Source: Ovis canadensis (taxonomy: Eukaryota; Chordata; Mammalia; Artiodactyla; Bovidae). From it: a stretch of DNA of 64,000 bases. The position numbers and the translations under genes are program-made. Location of the stretch: positions 213,651,501 to 213,715,500 of the forward strand of contig NC_091246.1 in NCBI RefSeq assembly GCF_042477335.2, given 5' to 3'. Positions 1 to 11,250 of this stretch are shown here, one piece after another (position 1 is the stretch's first letter; every line of letters begins with the position of its first letter). The notes under the pieces are model-generated. The model ran no database searches. It saw nothing but the letters and a program-made list of their open reading frames with translations, and was not told the DNA's origin.

Positions 1-274
1 TGCCAAGAGTTGATTTTAGATTAATTTGGCCCATATATAATGGCTCAGTTACAAAGTTCTCCAATAACTGAGCTGACTCCTCAATGAGAATATTCAGAAT
101 ATCTTGAATCATAAGAAATGAGTGAAAAACAGGTAAAGTGCATATGGTAATACTAGGCACATGGCAAATATAATTTTGTTGGATAGTTAAACATTTGGAG
201 TTAAAGGAATTAAAGGCCAAGACTAACTCATTTTGTAGTTGGTGACAATGGCTGACAGTAGTTTGTTGTGACAT
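1..274. other. unassigned intergenic sequence
   Basis: AT-rich sequence with no ORF, repeat or regulatory signal that I recognise. Confidence 0.5.
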
Positions 275-434
275 AACTTTTCACTTTTCATACATTGGAG
301 AAGGAAATGGCGACCCACTCCAGTGTTCTTGCCTGGAGAATCCCAGGGATGGCAGAGCCTGGTGGGCTGCTGTCTATGGGGTTGCACAGAGTCGGACACG
401 ACTGAAGCGACTTAGCAGCAGCAGCAGCAACAAC
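275..434 (+). repeat. Bov-A2 SINE, right monomer
   Basis: It starts in the TTTCACTTTTCA linker typical of the middle of Bov-A2 and continues through the Bov-A core (ACCCACTCCAGTGTTCTTGC) to a (CAG)n tail. The left monomer is missing, so this is a 5'-truncated copy. Confidence 0.85.
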
Positions 435-554
435 ATCTTCAAGCTAGTGTCTACTTGTGACTAAAATCACAAAAGTCCCAACTAAAAATGTTATGTGTTA
501 CATGAGAGTTAGGATGTATGTGATTTACTAAAGGATACCTACCAAACCCAGAGC

Positions 555-751
555 TTGGTTTCCCAGTGGTGCTAGTGATAAAGAACCTACCTGCTAATGC
601 AAGAGACTTGGGTTCAATCCCTGGGTTGGAAAGATTCCCTAGAGAAGGAAATTACAGCCCACTCCAGTATTGTTACCTGCATAATCCTATGGACAGAGTA
701 TCCTGGTGGACAATGGTCCATGGGGTCACAAAGAGACATAACACAAAGTGA
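555..751 (+). repeat. Bov-tA SINE
   Basis: The tRNA-like head has a degenerate B box (GGTTCAATCCCTGGG, 610-624). It is followed by the Bov-A body and the GGGGTCACAAAGAG end. Divergence is fairly high and the tail is degraded. Short ORFs here are by-products of the SINE. Confidence 0.85.
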
Positions 752-894
752 TAGCCTGTAGGCAACCTGGAGGAGGGGAGGAGTCCCAGAATTTGCCATG
801 AATTGCAACCTGTGTCAAGGCAACATTGTCAATTTTAAATGATGCCTTCTGTACTGTTCAGGGAGAATTTGTGTACCTGTGTGGTAGTGTGGAG

Positions 895-1490
895 AGGGAA
901 GCAAGTGATAGACTTCATTTTCTTGGGCTCCAAAGTCACTGCAGATGGTGACTGCAGCCATGAAACTGAAAGATGCTTGCTTTGGAAAAAAGCTATGACC
1001 AAACTAGACAGCATATTAAAAAGAGATATTACTAACAGAAGTCTGTCTAGTCAAAGGTATGGTTTTTCCAGTAATCATGTATGGATGTGAGAGTTGGATC
1101 ATAAAGCTAAGTGCCAAAGAATTGATGCTTTTTGGTGTTGGAGAAAACTCTTGAGTCCCTTGGACTTCAAGGAGATCAAACCAGTCAATCCTCAAGGAAA
1201 TGAGTCCTGAATATGCACTGGGAAGACTGATGCTGAAACTGAAATTCCAGTACTTTGTCCACCTGATACAAAAAACCAGCTCCTTGGAAAAGACCCTGAT
1301 GCTGGAAAGATTGAAGGCAGGAGGAGAAGGGTACGACAAGAGGATGAGATGGTTGGATGGCATCACCGACTCCACGTTCATGCATATGAGTAAGCTCCAG
1401 GAGTTGGTGATGGACAGGGAAGCCTGGCTCACTGCAGTCCATGGGGTCATCTCAGAGAGTCGGACACGACTGAGCAACTGAACTGAACTG
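895..1490 (+). mobile_element. BovB (RTE) LINE, 3' fragment
   Basis: It matches the region after the reverse-transcriptase active site, with peptide traces such as FIFLGSKVTADGDCSHE near 915-965, and runs to the GAGCAACTGAACTGAACTG terminus. Frameshifts and stops break the frame. It is a dead 5'-truncated copy. Confidence 0.9.
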
Positions 1491-1752
1491 CGTAGTAGTG
1501 TTTGGGAGGGAGGCCTAAAGCTGGGTGATTGATCCCTAGGCTGTGGTTCATGAGTCTAGCTTGAGTGAGGAAGTGGGACATTCTACCTGAATTTGTAAGT
1601 CTGACTAAGTCTGTCAGGGTGGGGGATCTTCAAAATAGATGGTGCTACGGTTAAATGAATATACTGAGAGGAGAGTGGTACTGTAGTCAGATGGTAGTCC
1701 AGTATTGGAAACAGCTGCATGTTAACAGTTTGCAATATACTGAACGTTTGAG
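1491..1752. other. unassigned
   Basis: No gene or repeat recognised between the BovB end and the AT microsatellite. Confidence 0.4.
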
Positions 1753-1808
1753 TATATATATATATAATATATATACTTATATATATTATATATATATATA
1801 CACATATA
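1753..1808. repeat. (TA)n microsatellite
   Basis: Imperfect TA repeat of about 55 bases, broken by ATAC and CTTA interruptions. Confidence 0.9.
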
Positions 1809-1846
1809 ATGTTTTTTACTTAACTTGCCTGTAGCCGGTCTTGGTT

Positions 1847-1995
1847 GCAAGAGGGGACAACATGATGAGATGGATGCCATCACTGACTCAATGGACGTGA
1901 GTTTGAGCAAACTGGGAGATGGTGAAGGACAGGGAAGCCTGGTGTGCTACAGTCCATGGGCTCGCAAAGGCTTGGACACGACTGAGCAACTGAAC
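1847..1995 (+). mobile_element. BovB 3' tail fragment
   Basis: Only the last ~150 bases of BovB are present (GATGAGATGG... GACACGACTGAGCAACTGAAC). It abuts a minus-strand CHR-type SINE on the right. Confidence 0.8.
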
Positions 1996-2107
1996 AAGAA
2001 GTCTTGCATGTGGCATGTGGGATCTAGTTCCTTGACCAGTAATCAAACCCAGGACCCCTGCATTGAAAGTGTGAGGTCTTAACCACCGACCACCAAGGAA
2101 GTCCCTT
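1996..2107 (-). repeat. CHR-type tRNA-derived SINE
   Basis: The reverse complement begins GGGACTTCCTTGGTGGTC, with GGTTAAGACCTCAC next and a degenerate B box. This is the CHR-1/CHR-2 SINE head of cetartiodactyls. Confidence 0.8.
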
Positions 2108-2133
2108 GATGGGACTTCCTTTTTTTTTCTTTC

Positions 2134-2170
2134 AGTAGTATTTATATATATATATATATTTTTTTTTTGC
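2134..2170. repeat. (TA)n / poly-T low-complexity tract
   Basis: TATATATATATATAT followed by a run of T. Confidence 0.8.
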
Positions 2171-2425
2171 AGTAGTAGTTTTCAGAAAAGTAGAGCTTGG
2201 GAATTGTAGACCTCCAAAAATGTTTATTTTGTAGTCTATAGGCGAAAGATTACAACAGACCCAGTCTGAAATCACTGGAGATATTTTCAGGTTGTCACGA
2301 TTATGGGAGCCAGCAGAGGGCAGCACATGATTTTGTGGTGAACAGTGGAGCCTGGGGATTCTGGAAGTGATAGGAAAAGCAGAGATGTAGTAGCCTAGTG
2401 AATAGCCAAAAATAATTCACAGTCA

Positions 2426-2457
2426 CTTGAGTACCAGATAGCTTGAGTACCAAGTAG
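2426..2457. repeat. 16-bp tandem duplication
   Basis: CTTGAGTACCAGATAG is followed directly by CTTGAGTACCAAGTAG, with two substitutions. It is a small replication-slippage type duplication. Confidence 0.75.
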
Positions 2458-2522
2458 CTTGACCAAAATGTTAAGTATGAAAAGTCATTAATTTTAAACT
2501 AATGATTAAAACTGTTTGTAAG

Positions 2523-2650
2523 GGGCTCCCCTGGAATCCAGTGGTTAAGGCACAGTGCTTTCACTGCAGGGGACATGGATTCCTGATCTGAACCAAGATA
2601 CCACAGACCACGCTGCTGAAATATAGGAAAAACAATGGTTAAAAGTAAGA
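2523..2650 (+). repeat. CHR-type SINE, diverged
   Basis: GGGGCTCCCCTGGAATCCAG, GTGGTTAAGGCACAGTGCTTTCACTGCAGG arrangement; the body decays into an A-rich tail. Confidence 0.75.
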
Positions 2651-2814
2651 GTTAAAAAAATTTAGAATAGTCAATTCACACCACAGCTCTCTGGTAAATC
2701 TTAAAATGATGAAGCATATGACTTTAAGATCTTGACTCCATGGTCTTGAGTGAAAAATTAATGGTATCTTTTAATGTCATTTAAAAAGATTACACGTTAA
2801 TATCATTCAAAATT

Positions 2815-3145
2815 CTAGAGTTTATACAGTGAAGTCTTCCCTGTACCCCAGGTCTCCCATTCACTTTCATGAAAGCAACCAAGGTCACCAGTTTCCTAGG
2901 TCTTTCCAGAGCTAGTCTAAGCATGTGTAGAGACTAATTGTAGCGTATGATGCAAATTTCTGCGTCTTAAATTTTGTCCATAGAAATAGACTTGGATATC
3001 TTTTATTCTGTAATGGTACATAAAAGACTTCCTCATTTTTTAAATAGTTATATAATCTATTTTCTCATATCTTACTTAGTCTGGTTATTGGATCTTTAGT
3101 TTGCTTTCAGTTTTTTGCTGTTATGAGCAATGCTCACATATTCAC
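2815..3145 (-). mobile_element. old L1 3'-region remnant (L1M-type)
   Basis: The plus strand resembles the reverse complement of a mammalian L1M 3' UTR: AAGCAACCAAGGTCACCAGTTT..., then CTTCCTCATTTTTTAAATAG, then CAGTTTTTTGCTGTTATGAG near the right end. It is heavily diverged. The subfamily is not assignable by eye. Confidence 0.5.
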
Positions 3146-3482
3146 ATGAGCCAGTATACTGAATTGTTTTTTTGAACCAGTATGTTCAGAAGACATAGGT
3201 ATACATAGAGAAAGAGATTTTTTTTCCTGTTTCTGGCCTTGGAATAAGAATCCCATCTTTTTTGACATGTTCCCTAAGTGATTAGCTGATGCCGAAACCT
3301 TATTTCTTTTTTCATATTCATCCATCCAGTATAAGAACTGGGCACAGTGTGGGGATTCAAAACTGATTCATTCAGTGTCACTATGTTAGATGTTATAAAA
3401 TTACGAAAGGAGTAAGAAAATAGCCAAAGGGAGATGGTTCAAACATCCTTAGAATTGTTGAATTATTTTGTGATTAAACAAG
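3146..3482. other. unassigned
   Basis: No ORF or repeat supported. Confidence 0.4.
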
Positions 3483-3484
3483 TA

Positions 3485-3650
3485 CAGTCATCCTTCAGTA
3501 TCCAAGGGTGGATTGGTTCCAGGAACCACCCCCAAACCTCAGGTACCAAAATCCTAAGATGCTCAAATTTCTTATATAAAATGGCATAGTATTGATCTAT
3601 GGTTGGTTGAATCTGCAGATGTAGAACCTGCAGATAAGGAGGTGTCACAG
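3485..3650. mobile_element. MER2-like Tigger (TcMar) MITE
   Basis: The left terminus CAGTCATCCTTCAGTATCCA and the right terminus (reverse complement CTGTGACACCTCCTTATCTG) form terminal inverted repeats. Internal text (GGATTGGTTCCAGGA, ATATAAAATGGCATAGTATT, GGTTGGTTGAATCTGCAG) is diagnostic of the MER2/Tigger group. TA dinucleotides flank both ends (3483-3484 and 3651-3652), the expected target duplication. The centre is deleted. Confidence 0.8.
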
Positions 3651-3652
3651 TA

Positions 3653-4020
3653 ATACAAAAGTCCAGCGACTCAGGGAAGGCTAGAATTGAATAAAAGTTT
3701 TTTAGAAGAGTTAGGACTTGAGTCGGATAGATCTTAATCAGTCATTCATTTAAAAAAAAGAAAGTTCCAGGATGGTGTGAAAGGCAGAATGAGGGAGGCA
3801 ATTAGACCGGTTTGGCTGGATTTTGTAGTGTCTTTTGGGATTATTAATAGACAGGGCCAGGTTGTAGAGACATCTGAGTTATAGGCTGCCTCATTCTGTG
3901 AGGGCAATGGGAGCCTGGTTTCCAAGCCAGACAATGACAAAGGCAGAGCAGAGGTGGGAGTGGGAGTGGGATTGGGTGGGAGGGGTGGAGGGTGGTGAAA
4001 TAGATGAAAGGAATTAAGAG
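3653..4020. other. unassigned, G-rich segment
   Basis: No gene recognised. 3955-4000 is a G-rich tract (GGGAGTGGGAGTGGGATTGG type). The 98-aa reading frame on the minus strand is only the complement of that biased stretch. Confidence 0.4.
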
Positions 4021-4224
4021 GGACAAATTTAAAATAAGTCACAGCAATGTACAGTGTAGGGGATATAGTCCGTAAAATTGTAGTAGCTTTTTATGGTGAC
4101 AGGTGTTTACTAGATTTAATATAGTGACCAATTTTAATGTACATAAATGTCAAACTACTATGTTGTACACCAGAAACTAATATAGTATTGTATGTCAACT
4201 ATATTTCAGTAAAAAAAAAAAAGG
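4021..4224 (+). mobile_element. old L1 3' end (L1MA/L1MB-type)
   Basis: It ends TGTTGTACACCAGAAACTAA, TATAGTATTGTATGTCAACT, ATATTTCAGT and a poly-A run, the conserved 3' terminus of L1M elements. Confidence 0.7.
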
Positions 4225-4957
4225 TCTGATCTGGAGATCTGTGGACAGAAGCAGGGAAATAAAAGGACTGTTTAACAACAGAAAGGGCTAAATCATGGCA
4301 TATGTGAAAGTTTTGATAAATTTAATACATTTAGTTTAGAAAGTAATAGAGACTATAGAAGCAATGAAAATGCTTGATTTTTTCACTGACCACAACTATG
4401 AACTATAAGCTTATGGACAAAGATACAAAAAAGTGTTGCATTAGTGTTTTTGAATGTGTGTATAATTTTTTTCCAAACAAATACATTTGGTAATGACAGT
4501 TATTGTCCATTGAATAAGTGTAAAAAAAAAACAACAGTGCATGCCTCACATACTTTGTCTAATATGAACCCCATTATAAGCTGGTGAGATAAAGCAAACA
4601 CTACCATCAGCACTTACAGATAAGGATACACCTCTGAAAGATCGTTCCCCAGTTATTCACCTAGTAAGTGAGACAGAAGGAATGCAAGCCCATGTCTTCA
4701 TGGGCCAGGTCGTATATTGGCAACAGAATGGAGAAAGTTCTTCATTCCTGCATTTAGACAATTTGATCCTGTTTCATCTAACCCTTGCTTGATATCCTCA
4801 ACTAGGAAAAGTAAAACAACAGTATCACATAAGGATAAACTTAAAAATAAGAAAGATAAACAGATATTCTCTCCATACATGCCCTGTATGGATAATAGTT
4901 GCATCTAGAAAATGTCCCAAATGAAAGTCTGTCATTTGAAATCTCATTATCCTGAAT
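4225..4957. other. unassigned
   Basis: No gene or clear repeat. A MIR-like segment near 4500-4680 (GTGAGATAAAG..., AGATAAGGATACACC...) is too weak to call. Confidence 0.4.
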
Positions 4958-4973
4958 AGCTTTTAGTAAAGTG

Positions 4974-5167
4974 GAGTGAGGGAAAATCGCTCAGTCATGT
5001 CCGACTCTGCATCCCCATGGACTATACAGTCCATGGAATTCTCCAGGCCAGAATACTGGAGTGGGTAGCCTTTCCCTTCTCCAGAGGCTCTTCCCAACCC
5101 AGGGATCAGGCCTGGGTCTCTCGCACTGCAAGTGGATTCTTTAGCAACTGAGCCACAAGGGAAACCC
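4974..5167 (-). repeat. Bov-tA SINE with intact target duplication
   Basis: Full-length Bov-tA: CGCTCAGTCATGTCCGACTC on the tail side and GAGCCACAAGGGAAACCC at the tRNA end. A perfect 16-bp target-site duplication AGCTTTTAGTAAAGTG lies at 4958-4973 and 5168-5183. Confidence 0.92.
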
Positions 5168-5453
5168 AGCTTTTAGTAAAGTGAACATCAAAGAAAACTG
5201 TCCACAGGCTTCTAAGTGTGCATCCCCAAGGAACTATTCTCATGTGGAAGAATATTGAGTGGTGAATTACTATTCAAGCCTGACTCCAACCAAGTGGATT
5301 CTTTAGCAACTGAGCCACAAGGGAAACCCAGCTTTTAGTAAGGTGAGCATCAAAGAAAATTGTCCACAGGCTTCTAAGTGTGCATCCCCAAGGAACTACT
5401 CACATGTGGAAGAATATTGAGTGGTGAATTACTATTCAAGCCTGACTCAAACC
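5130..5453. repeat. 162-bp tandem duplication, two copies
   Basis: Copy A is 5130-5291 and copy B 5292-5453. They differ at six positions by my count. The unit holds the tRNA-end 38 bases of the Bov-tA SINE plus about 124 bases of flank, so the duplication arose after the SINE inserted. Confidence 0.92.
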
Positions 5454-5704
5454 TGGGAATCTTCTATCGTTGCTTTGCCCCTAGAAAATGGGACTCCTCT
5501 CTTTTCTGAACACAGTCTGTTTTCCGTCCTCTAAACATATGCTCTTGTGGTACCACCTACCTGAAATACTTTTTCACCTGCACTTGTTAAAATTAGTCAT
5601 TCTAGCTGCACTTAAATCACCTCTTTTAATGTCTTTCATTCTACTTTTCCTGCCTCTTGTAGCCTCTCACCACATAGTATCCTTTTATAGTATTTCTAAA
5701 CTTT

Positions 5705-5841
5705 ATAAATTTTAAGAAATATTTATTAATTTGGCCACAATATGCAGCTTATAAGATCTTAGTACTCAGACCAGGGATTGAGCCTGGGGCCTAGGCAGTG
5801 AGTGGACAGAGTCTTAACCACTGGACTGCCAGAAAATTCTT
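5705..5841 (-). repeat. CHR-type SINE
   Basis: TTTATTAATTTGGCCACAAT at the tail end, AGGGATTGAGCCTGG (B box complement) and TCTTAACCACTGGACTGCCAG at the head. Confidence 0.8.
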
Positions 5842-5967
5842 AATAAATACACATTTTTAAATAAAATTTATAAAATTTGAAATTCTTTGTATAAGTTCCC
5901 TTCTTCCTATGAGATTTTTAAAATATTCATTCAAGAGGTGAAAGGGCTCTAACATTAATAAGTAATT

Positions 5968-6180
5968 ACTAGTGGCTCAGAGGTTAAAGCGTCTGCCTGC
6001 AATGCGGGAGACTTGTGTTCGATCCCTGGGTCACGAAGATCCCCTGGAGAAGGAAATAGCAATCCACTCCAGTATTCTTGCCTGGAGAATCCCATGGATG
6101 GAGGAGCCTGTTGGGCTATAGCCAACAGGGTCACAAACAGTCGGACACGACTGAGCGACTTCACTTTCTTTCACTTTCAC
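5968..6180 (+). repeat. Bov-tA SINE
   Basis: Head TAGTGGCTCAGAGGTTAAAG, B box GTTCGATCCCTGGGTC, Bov-A body, and a GAGCGACTTCACTTTCTTTC end. Well preserved. Confidence 0.92.
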
Positions 6181-6225
6181 TATGTCAGAAGATGCTGAGA
6201 GTTTCACTGAAGTATAATACCAGGT

Positions 6226-7118
6226 AATATTAAGTATTTATAGGACTAAGCACCCACTTGAAGTACTTCACCTTTGTCAGTTCATTTAACTTTCACAATA
6301 ACTCTATGTAGTAGGTACTACTATTATGAATCCATTTTGCAGATAGGGTCAATTTAGCCAAGGTCATCAGTTCAGTTCAGTTCAGTTCAGTCGCTCAGTC
6401 GTGTCCAACTCTTTGCAACCCCATGAACTGCAGCACACCAGGCCTCCCTGTCCATCACCATCTCCCGGAGTTCACTCAGACTCACATCCATTGAGTCAGT
6501 GATGCCATCCTGCCATCTCATCCTCTGTCGTCCCCTTCTCCTCCTGCCCCCAATCCCTCCCACCATCAGATCTTTTCCAGTGAGTCAACTCTTCGCATGA
6601 GGTGGCCAAAGTACTGGAGTTTCAACTTCAGCATCATTCCCTCCAAAGAAATCCCAGGGCTGATCTCCTTCAGAATGGACTGGTTGGATCTCCTTGCAGT
6701 CCAAGGGACTCTCAAGAGTTTTCTCCAACACCACAGTTCAAAAGCATCAGTTCTTCGGCACTCAGCTTTCTTCACAGTCCAACTCTCGCATCCATACGTG
6801 ACCACAGGAAAAACCATAGCCTTGACTAGATGGACCTTTGTTGGCAAGGTAATGTCTCTACTTTTCAATATGCTATCTAGGTTGGTCATAACTTTTCTTC
6901 CAAGGAGTAAGCGTCTTTTAATTTCATGGCTGCAATCACCATCTGCAGTGATTTTGGAGCCCAAAAAAATAAAGTCTGCCACTGTTTCCACTGTTTCCCC
7001 ATCTATTTCCCATGAAGTGATGGGACCAGATGCCATGATCTTCATTTAACGGGGATAAATTGGGAGTCATAATTCAAAGCCAGATATCCTGCCTCAGGAG
7101 GCTCTGAAAACTGCACTC
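6226..7118 (-). repeat. MIR SINE, split by BovB
   Basis: 6226-6366 reads as reverse MIR (TCATTTAACTTTCACAATAA, GTAGTAGGTACTACTATTAT, GCCAAGGTCATC). After the BovB insertion the MIR head resumes at about 7050-7118 (GGGAGTCATAATTCAAAGCC, CCTGCCTC). The two parts fit end to end. Confidence 0.65.
6367..7047 (-). mobile_element. BovB 3' fragment, well preserved
   Basis: It begins with the (CAGTT)n terminus and runs back to the codons after the reverse-transcriptase core. The minus strand keeps a 159-codon open segment (6566-7045) containing DFIFLGSKITADGDCSHEIK and [12 protein letters not shown]. There is no active site. It sits inside a MIR. Confidence 0.93.
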
Positions 7119-7539
7119 TGTTTGACTGTTTCCTTCCACTGAGAAGGAATCAGATCTGTCTTGCTGGGTTCACGCCCCAGTCCCTGGGAGCCATGGGATT
7201 CTTTACTCTTCTGCCAACTAGGCATCGAGCTTCCTTGCTTCCTCCTCAGATTGCCCCAGTGCAGTCCTCTTCCTCTAGCCCCCTCTGTCCTTTCATTCAT
7301 TCATGCTATTCATTAGAGATTATTAGACCCCTGGAGAGCCCCACTACCCAATTCCAGCTGCAAGGGGAGGAGGCTTGAAGTCTCTAAATCTGGGCCCAGC
7401 CTTGGGTCCTACACTATGCTCTGGCTCTTCCCTCAAGTTGAGAGTAAAAATGAACTGTTTCTGCTAGAAAGTGCTTGCACTGGTTGCTACTTTCTACTAG
7501 TAGATTCCTGTAAGTTACACCCAGGCTATCAGCTATTTC
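7119..7539. other. unassigned
   Basis: No gene or repeat supported; the short ORFs on both strands show no domain. Confidence 0.4.
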
Positions 7540-7822
7540 ATTTGTTTTTGGCTGTGCTGGGTCTTCGATGCTGTGCTTGGACTTCTTCTTGTGATGGTTT
7601 CTCTTGTTGCAGAGCATAGGCTCTAGGGCACATGGGTTTCCATAGTTGCAGCACTTGGGCTCAGTAGCTGTAGCTCCCCGGCTCCAGAGCACAGGCGCAA
7701 TGGTGGTGGTGCATGGGCTTAGTTGCCCACAACATGTGGGATCCTCCCAGACCAGGAAGTGAACCGTGTCTCCTGCACCACAAAACAGACTCCTAACCAC
7801 TGGACCACCAAGGAAGCCCCAT
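7540..7822 (-). repeat. CHR-2-type long tRNA-derived SINE
   Basis: Near full length. It has TTTTTGGCTGTGCTGGGTCT at the tail end, repeated CAGTAGCTGTAGCTCCC / GGGCTTAGTTGCCCAC body units, and CCTAACCACTGGACCACCAA, GGAAGCCCC at the head. The 128-aa minus-strand frame over it is a repeat by-product. Confidence 0.88.
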
Positions 7823-8914
7823 TATCATCTATTTTAAAAGCCACTAACATTGGAGTTCTTTGCCTGGGGTACAAGGACTCCCTGAAATTTTATTTAAAAG
7901 CATTTTTTCTGGGGAAAGGACCCATCAAATTTCATTAGACTTTCAAATAATCTCAGAATATTTATTAATTTTGACTTTTCAAGTTTTCCTTTTTAATTTT
8001 AGAGATGATATTTTTTCAGGATCTCAAACATTTTCACAGGCCCTTGGAAAGCTCATAGGCCTTAGACGCCGTTCCCATAGCATGGGAAAAACCGAATTGC
8101 TCTGCACGGGTTCCTAACTCACAAAGCTTAGGAAGCACTGTCCTGAACTTCCAGACCACCACCTGCTCCGTAATGTACTTTTGACCCTGGTATCTTAATT
8201 GCTTTCCTTCCTACTCCTCAGCCTTCTTTCTCCCCCAGCCTTCAGAGTCAGTCTCTCTGCCCAAACCAGGGATGAACCTATATGATTCTCTTTTCTTTCT
8301 TGGATCCTCCAGCTTTTCTCCTGATCCTGGGAGCCCATCCTTTGAATGTTGAGGGGTACACCAGAGTGAAATACTGCAAGCCCTCCTCATGCAGGGGGCA
8401 GGGCTCAACGGAGCACAGAGGGCTAGAAACTCACAATGAGCCTTTCTCCCCAATCTTCCCTTAGCCTGTACTGGGTATGGCAGGAGGCAGGAAGCTTGGG
8501 AATGGCAAAAGTTTGGGATAAGCTGAGCTATGCCACGTATTTTTTTTTTCTTGGAATAATTTCCAAATCAGATCTGATTGTCACATGGGGCTAACAGTAA
8601 AGAACATAGCCAGTAAATGATCTGATATTAGCACTTCTAAAAACTAAGATGAAATTAAAAAGGTACATATCTTCCCTCACAACTTTCAAATAAAATCAAG
8701 AAATTATAGAAAATTAAGTATTTTAAAAATTGCAGTGAGTAGCAGAGTTCGTATTTATAAGACAAGAGAACCAGCAGAGAGATGGAAAAGGAGAGGCATC
8801 TTTAAGAAACCCCAATGCCAAGGACATAGATTTCCAGTGCTTCTTCACTGGCCCACTGGAGTCCATCTCTTTCCTCTCTGAACAGGCTACATTCTTCTTG
8901 GCTCTCTTATAGTA
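7823..8914. other. unassigned intergenic stretch
   Basis: No gene found in about 1.1 kb. ORFs at 8211-8453 (minus) and 8282-8464 (plus) overlap each other, have no recognisable domain and no splice context. Confidence 0.45.
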
Positions 8915-10138
8915 TTTTTCCAAGCCAGGCTTCAGCAATACATGAACTGTGAACTTCCAGATATTCAAGCTGGTTTTAGAAAAGGCAGAGGAACCAGAGA
9001 TCAAATTGCCAACATCTACTGGATCATGGAAAAAGCAAGAGAGTTCCAGAAAAACACCTATTTCTGCTTTATTGACTATGCTAAAGCCTTTGACTGTGTG
9101 GATCATAATAAACTGTGGAAAACCTGAAAGAGATGGGAATACCAGACCACCTGACCTGCCTCTTGAGAAATCTGTATGCAGGTCAGGAAGCAACAGTTAA
9201 AACTGGGCATGGAACAACAGACTGGTTCCAAACAGGAAAAGGAGTACATCAAGTCTGGTATATTGTCACCCTGCTTATTTAACTTCTATGCAGAGTACAT
9301 CATGAGAAACACTGGGCTGGAAGAAGCACAAGCTGGAATCAAGATTTCCGGGAGAAATATCAATAACCTCAGATATGCAGATGACACCACCCTTATGGCA
9401 AAAAGTGAAGAAGAACTAAAGAGTATCTTGATGAAAGTGAAAGAGGAGAGTGAAAAAGTTGGCTTAAAGCTCAACATTCAGAAAACGAAGAGCATAGCAT
9501 CTGGTCCCATCACCTCATGGCAAATAGCTGGGAAACAGTGTCAGACTTTATTTTCTGGGGCTCCAAAATCACTGCAGACGGTGACTGCAGCCATGAAATT
9601 AAAAGACACTTACTCCTTGGAAGAAAAGTTATGACCAACCTAGACAGCATAGTAAAAAGTAGAGACATTACTTTCCCAACAAAGGTCCATCTAGTCAAGG
9701 CTATGGTTTTTCCTGTGGTCATGTATGGATGTGAGAGTTGGACTGTGAAGAAAGCTGAGCGCTGAAGAACTGATGCTTTTGAACTGTGTTGTTGGAGAAG
9801 ATCTAGAGTCCCTTGGACTGCAAGGAGATCCAACTAGTCCATCCTAAAGGAGATCAATCCTGGGTGTTCATTGGAAGGACTGATGTTGAAGCTGAAACTC
9901 CAATACTTTGGCTACCAGATGTGAAGAGCTGACTCATTTGAAAAGACCCTGATACTGGAAAAGATTGAGGGCAGGAGGAGAAGGGGACGACAGAGGATAA
10001 GATGGTTGGATGGCATCACCGTCTCAATGGACATGGGTTTGGGTAGACGCTGGCACTTGGTGGACAGGGAGGACTGGTGTGCTGCAGTTCATGGGGTCGC
10101 AAAGAGTTGGACACGACTGAGCAACTGAACTGAGCTGA
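8915..10138 (+). mobile_element. BovB LINE fragment with RT core (inactive)
   Basis: The longest BovB copy here, covering reverse-transcriptase motif A (CFIDYAKAFDCVDH at 9061-9105) and the YADD active-site box (RYADDTTLMA near 9373), then the 3' domain to GAGCAACTGAACTGAGCTG. The reading frame shifts at least three times: near 9120-9180, near 9520, and again at a stop near 9763. It cannot encode an enzyme. Confidence 0.93.
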
Positions 10139-10224
10139 ATAGTATTTACTACTCTCTATCTTGCTTTAGGATTGTTCTTATCCAAGTTTACTCTCACTCT
10201 CTCTAAGTACCTTATTCATCTTCT

Positions 10225-10442
10225 GTGTATGCTAAGTTGCTTCAGTCATGTCCAGCTCTTTGCGACCTTATGGACTATAGCCAGCCAGCCTCCTCTGTCC
10301 ATTCTCCAGGCAAGAATACTGGAGTGGATTGCCATGCCCTCCTCCAGGGGATCTTTGCAACCCAGGGGTCAAACCCACGTCTCTTACATCTCCTGCATCG
10401 GCAGGCAGGTTCTTTACCATTAGGACCGCCTCTTGACATCCC
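10225..10442 (-). repeat. Bov-tA SINE
   Basis: CTAAGTTGCTTCAGTCATGT (tail side), CAGGCAAGAATACTGGAGTG core and GGCAGGTTCTTTACCATTAG head. Confidence 0.9.
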
Positions 10443-10796
10443 TTAAAATATCTATCTACTAAAGTTTTATATAACTCTTAGTCATCTATTTGCTAAAGGG
10501 ATAAATGAATAGAAGTCAAAATACTATTATAGTCTTAAATGCAACAGATTTGTATCATGAAAAGGTCATTGACTTGAAGGTATACTTTATTGGTCTTACA
10601 CTGTTGTCTATACAAATATAGAAATAGAAAGTGGAAATATCATACATGCCTTCTTTTCCTGAAATCTTTCTTATATTGGGCTGGCCTACCTACTATCTGG
10701 ATGTGTTTCATGTTTATAGTAAACTTACACATATTTGCACATATCCAGAACTTTCCAGGAAACTTTATATAAACCTTTATATTTATAATATTAGTG
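10443..10796. other. unassigned
   Basis: AT-rich; nothing recognised. Confidence 0.4.
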
Positions 10797-11250
10797 CAGG
10801 GGTTTAATTGGGCATATATCCCAATTGAGAGATGGGGTCTATGTCTCCTCTCTTTGAATGTGACCTGGCCAGTGACTGCTTTGATCAATAGAGTACAGTG
10901 GAAGTGTGCAGTGTCTGGCATAGCCGTTAAAAGGAGTGGAAGTTTCCACCCTGGCCTCTTAGAGCCCTGTATTACCCTAAGTCTGGCTTCCCTGAGGTGC
11001 CATGCTGGAATACCCATGTGAAGAAAGAAGAGGAGACGATACAAGAAATGAGGGAAGAGAAGAGGGCGGAAGGGAAGAGAGCTGCTCGGTCCATCCAGCT
11101 GAGGCCCCTGATACTGTGAAACAGAGAGCCGAACCTCCCTTCTGTGCCTTGTTTAAACTCCTGATTCTCAGAATCACGAGAGATTATAATAATAGTTATT
11201 TTCTAGATTTTGGGGCAGTTTACCAAGTATTCATATTTAACTGGAACAAT
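10797..11250 (+). mobile_element. old mammalian LTR remnant (ERVL/MaLR-like)
   Basis: The left part (TGTGACCTGGCCAGTGACTG, TTGATCAATAGAGTACAGTG) and the right part (CAGAATCACGAGAGATTATA, TTTTGGGGCAGTTTACCAAG, AACTGGAAC end) follow the layout of an old mammalian LTR. No internal viral coding sequence adjoins it. Family assignment is uncertain. Confidence 0.45.

Noticed and set aside
555..751. tRNA-like A and B boxes suggesting tRNA genes (also at many other sites)
   Set aside because: All such boxes sit in Bov-tA or CHR SINE heads; no cloverleaf or separate tRNA gene is visible.
1016..1477. 153-aa minus-strand ORF
   Set aside because: It is the antisense of a BovB 3' fragment. The same reverse-frame peptide recurs at 46367-46939, 57103-57624 and elsewhere.
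3746..4042. 98-aa proline-rich ORF
   Set aside because: Complement of a G-rich low-complexity tract; no domain or splice context.
7414..7800. 128-aa minus-strand ORF
   Set aside because: Lies mostly over a CHR-2-type SINE.
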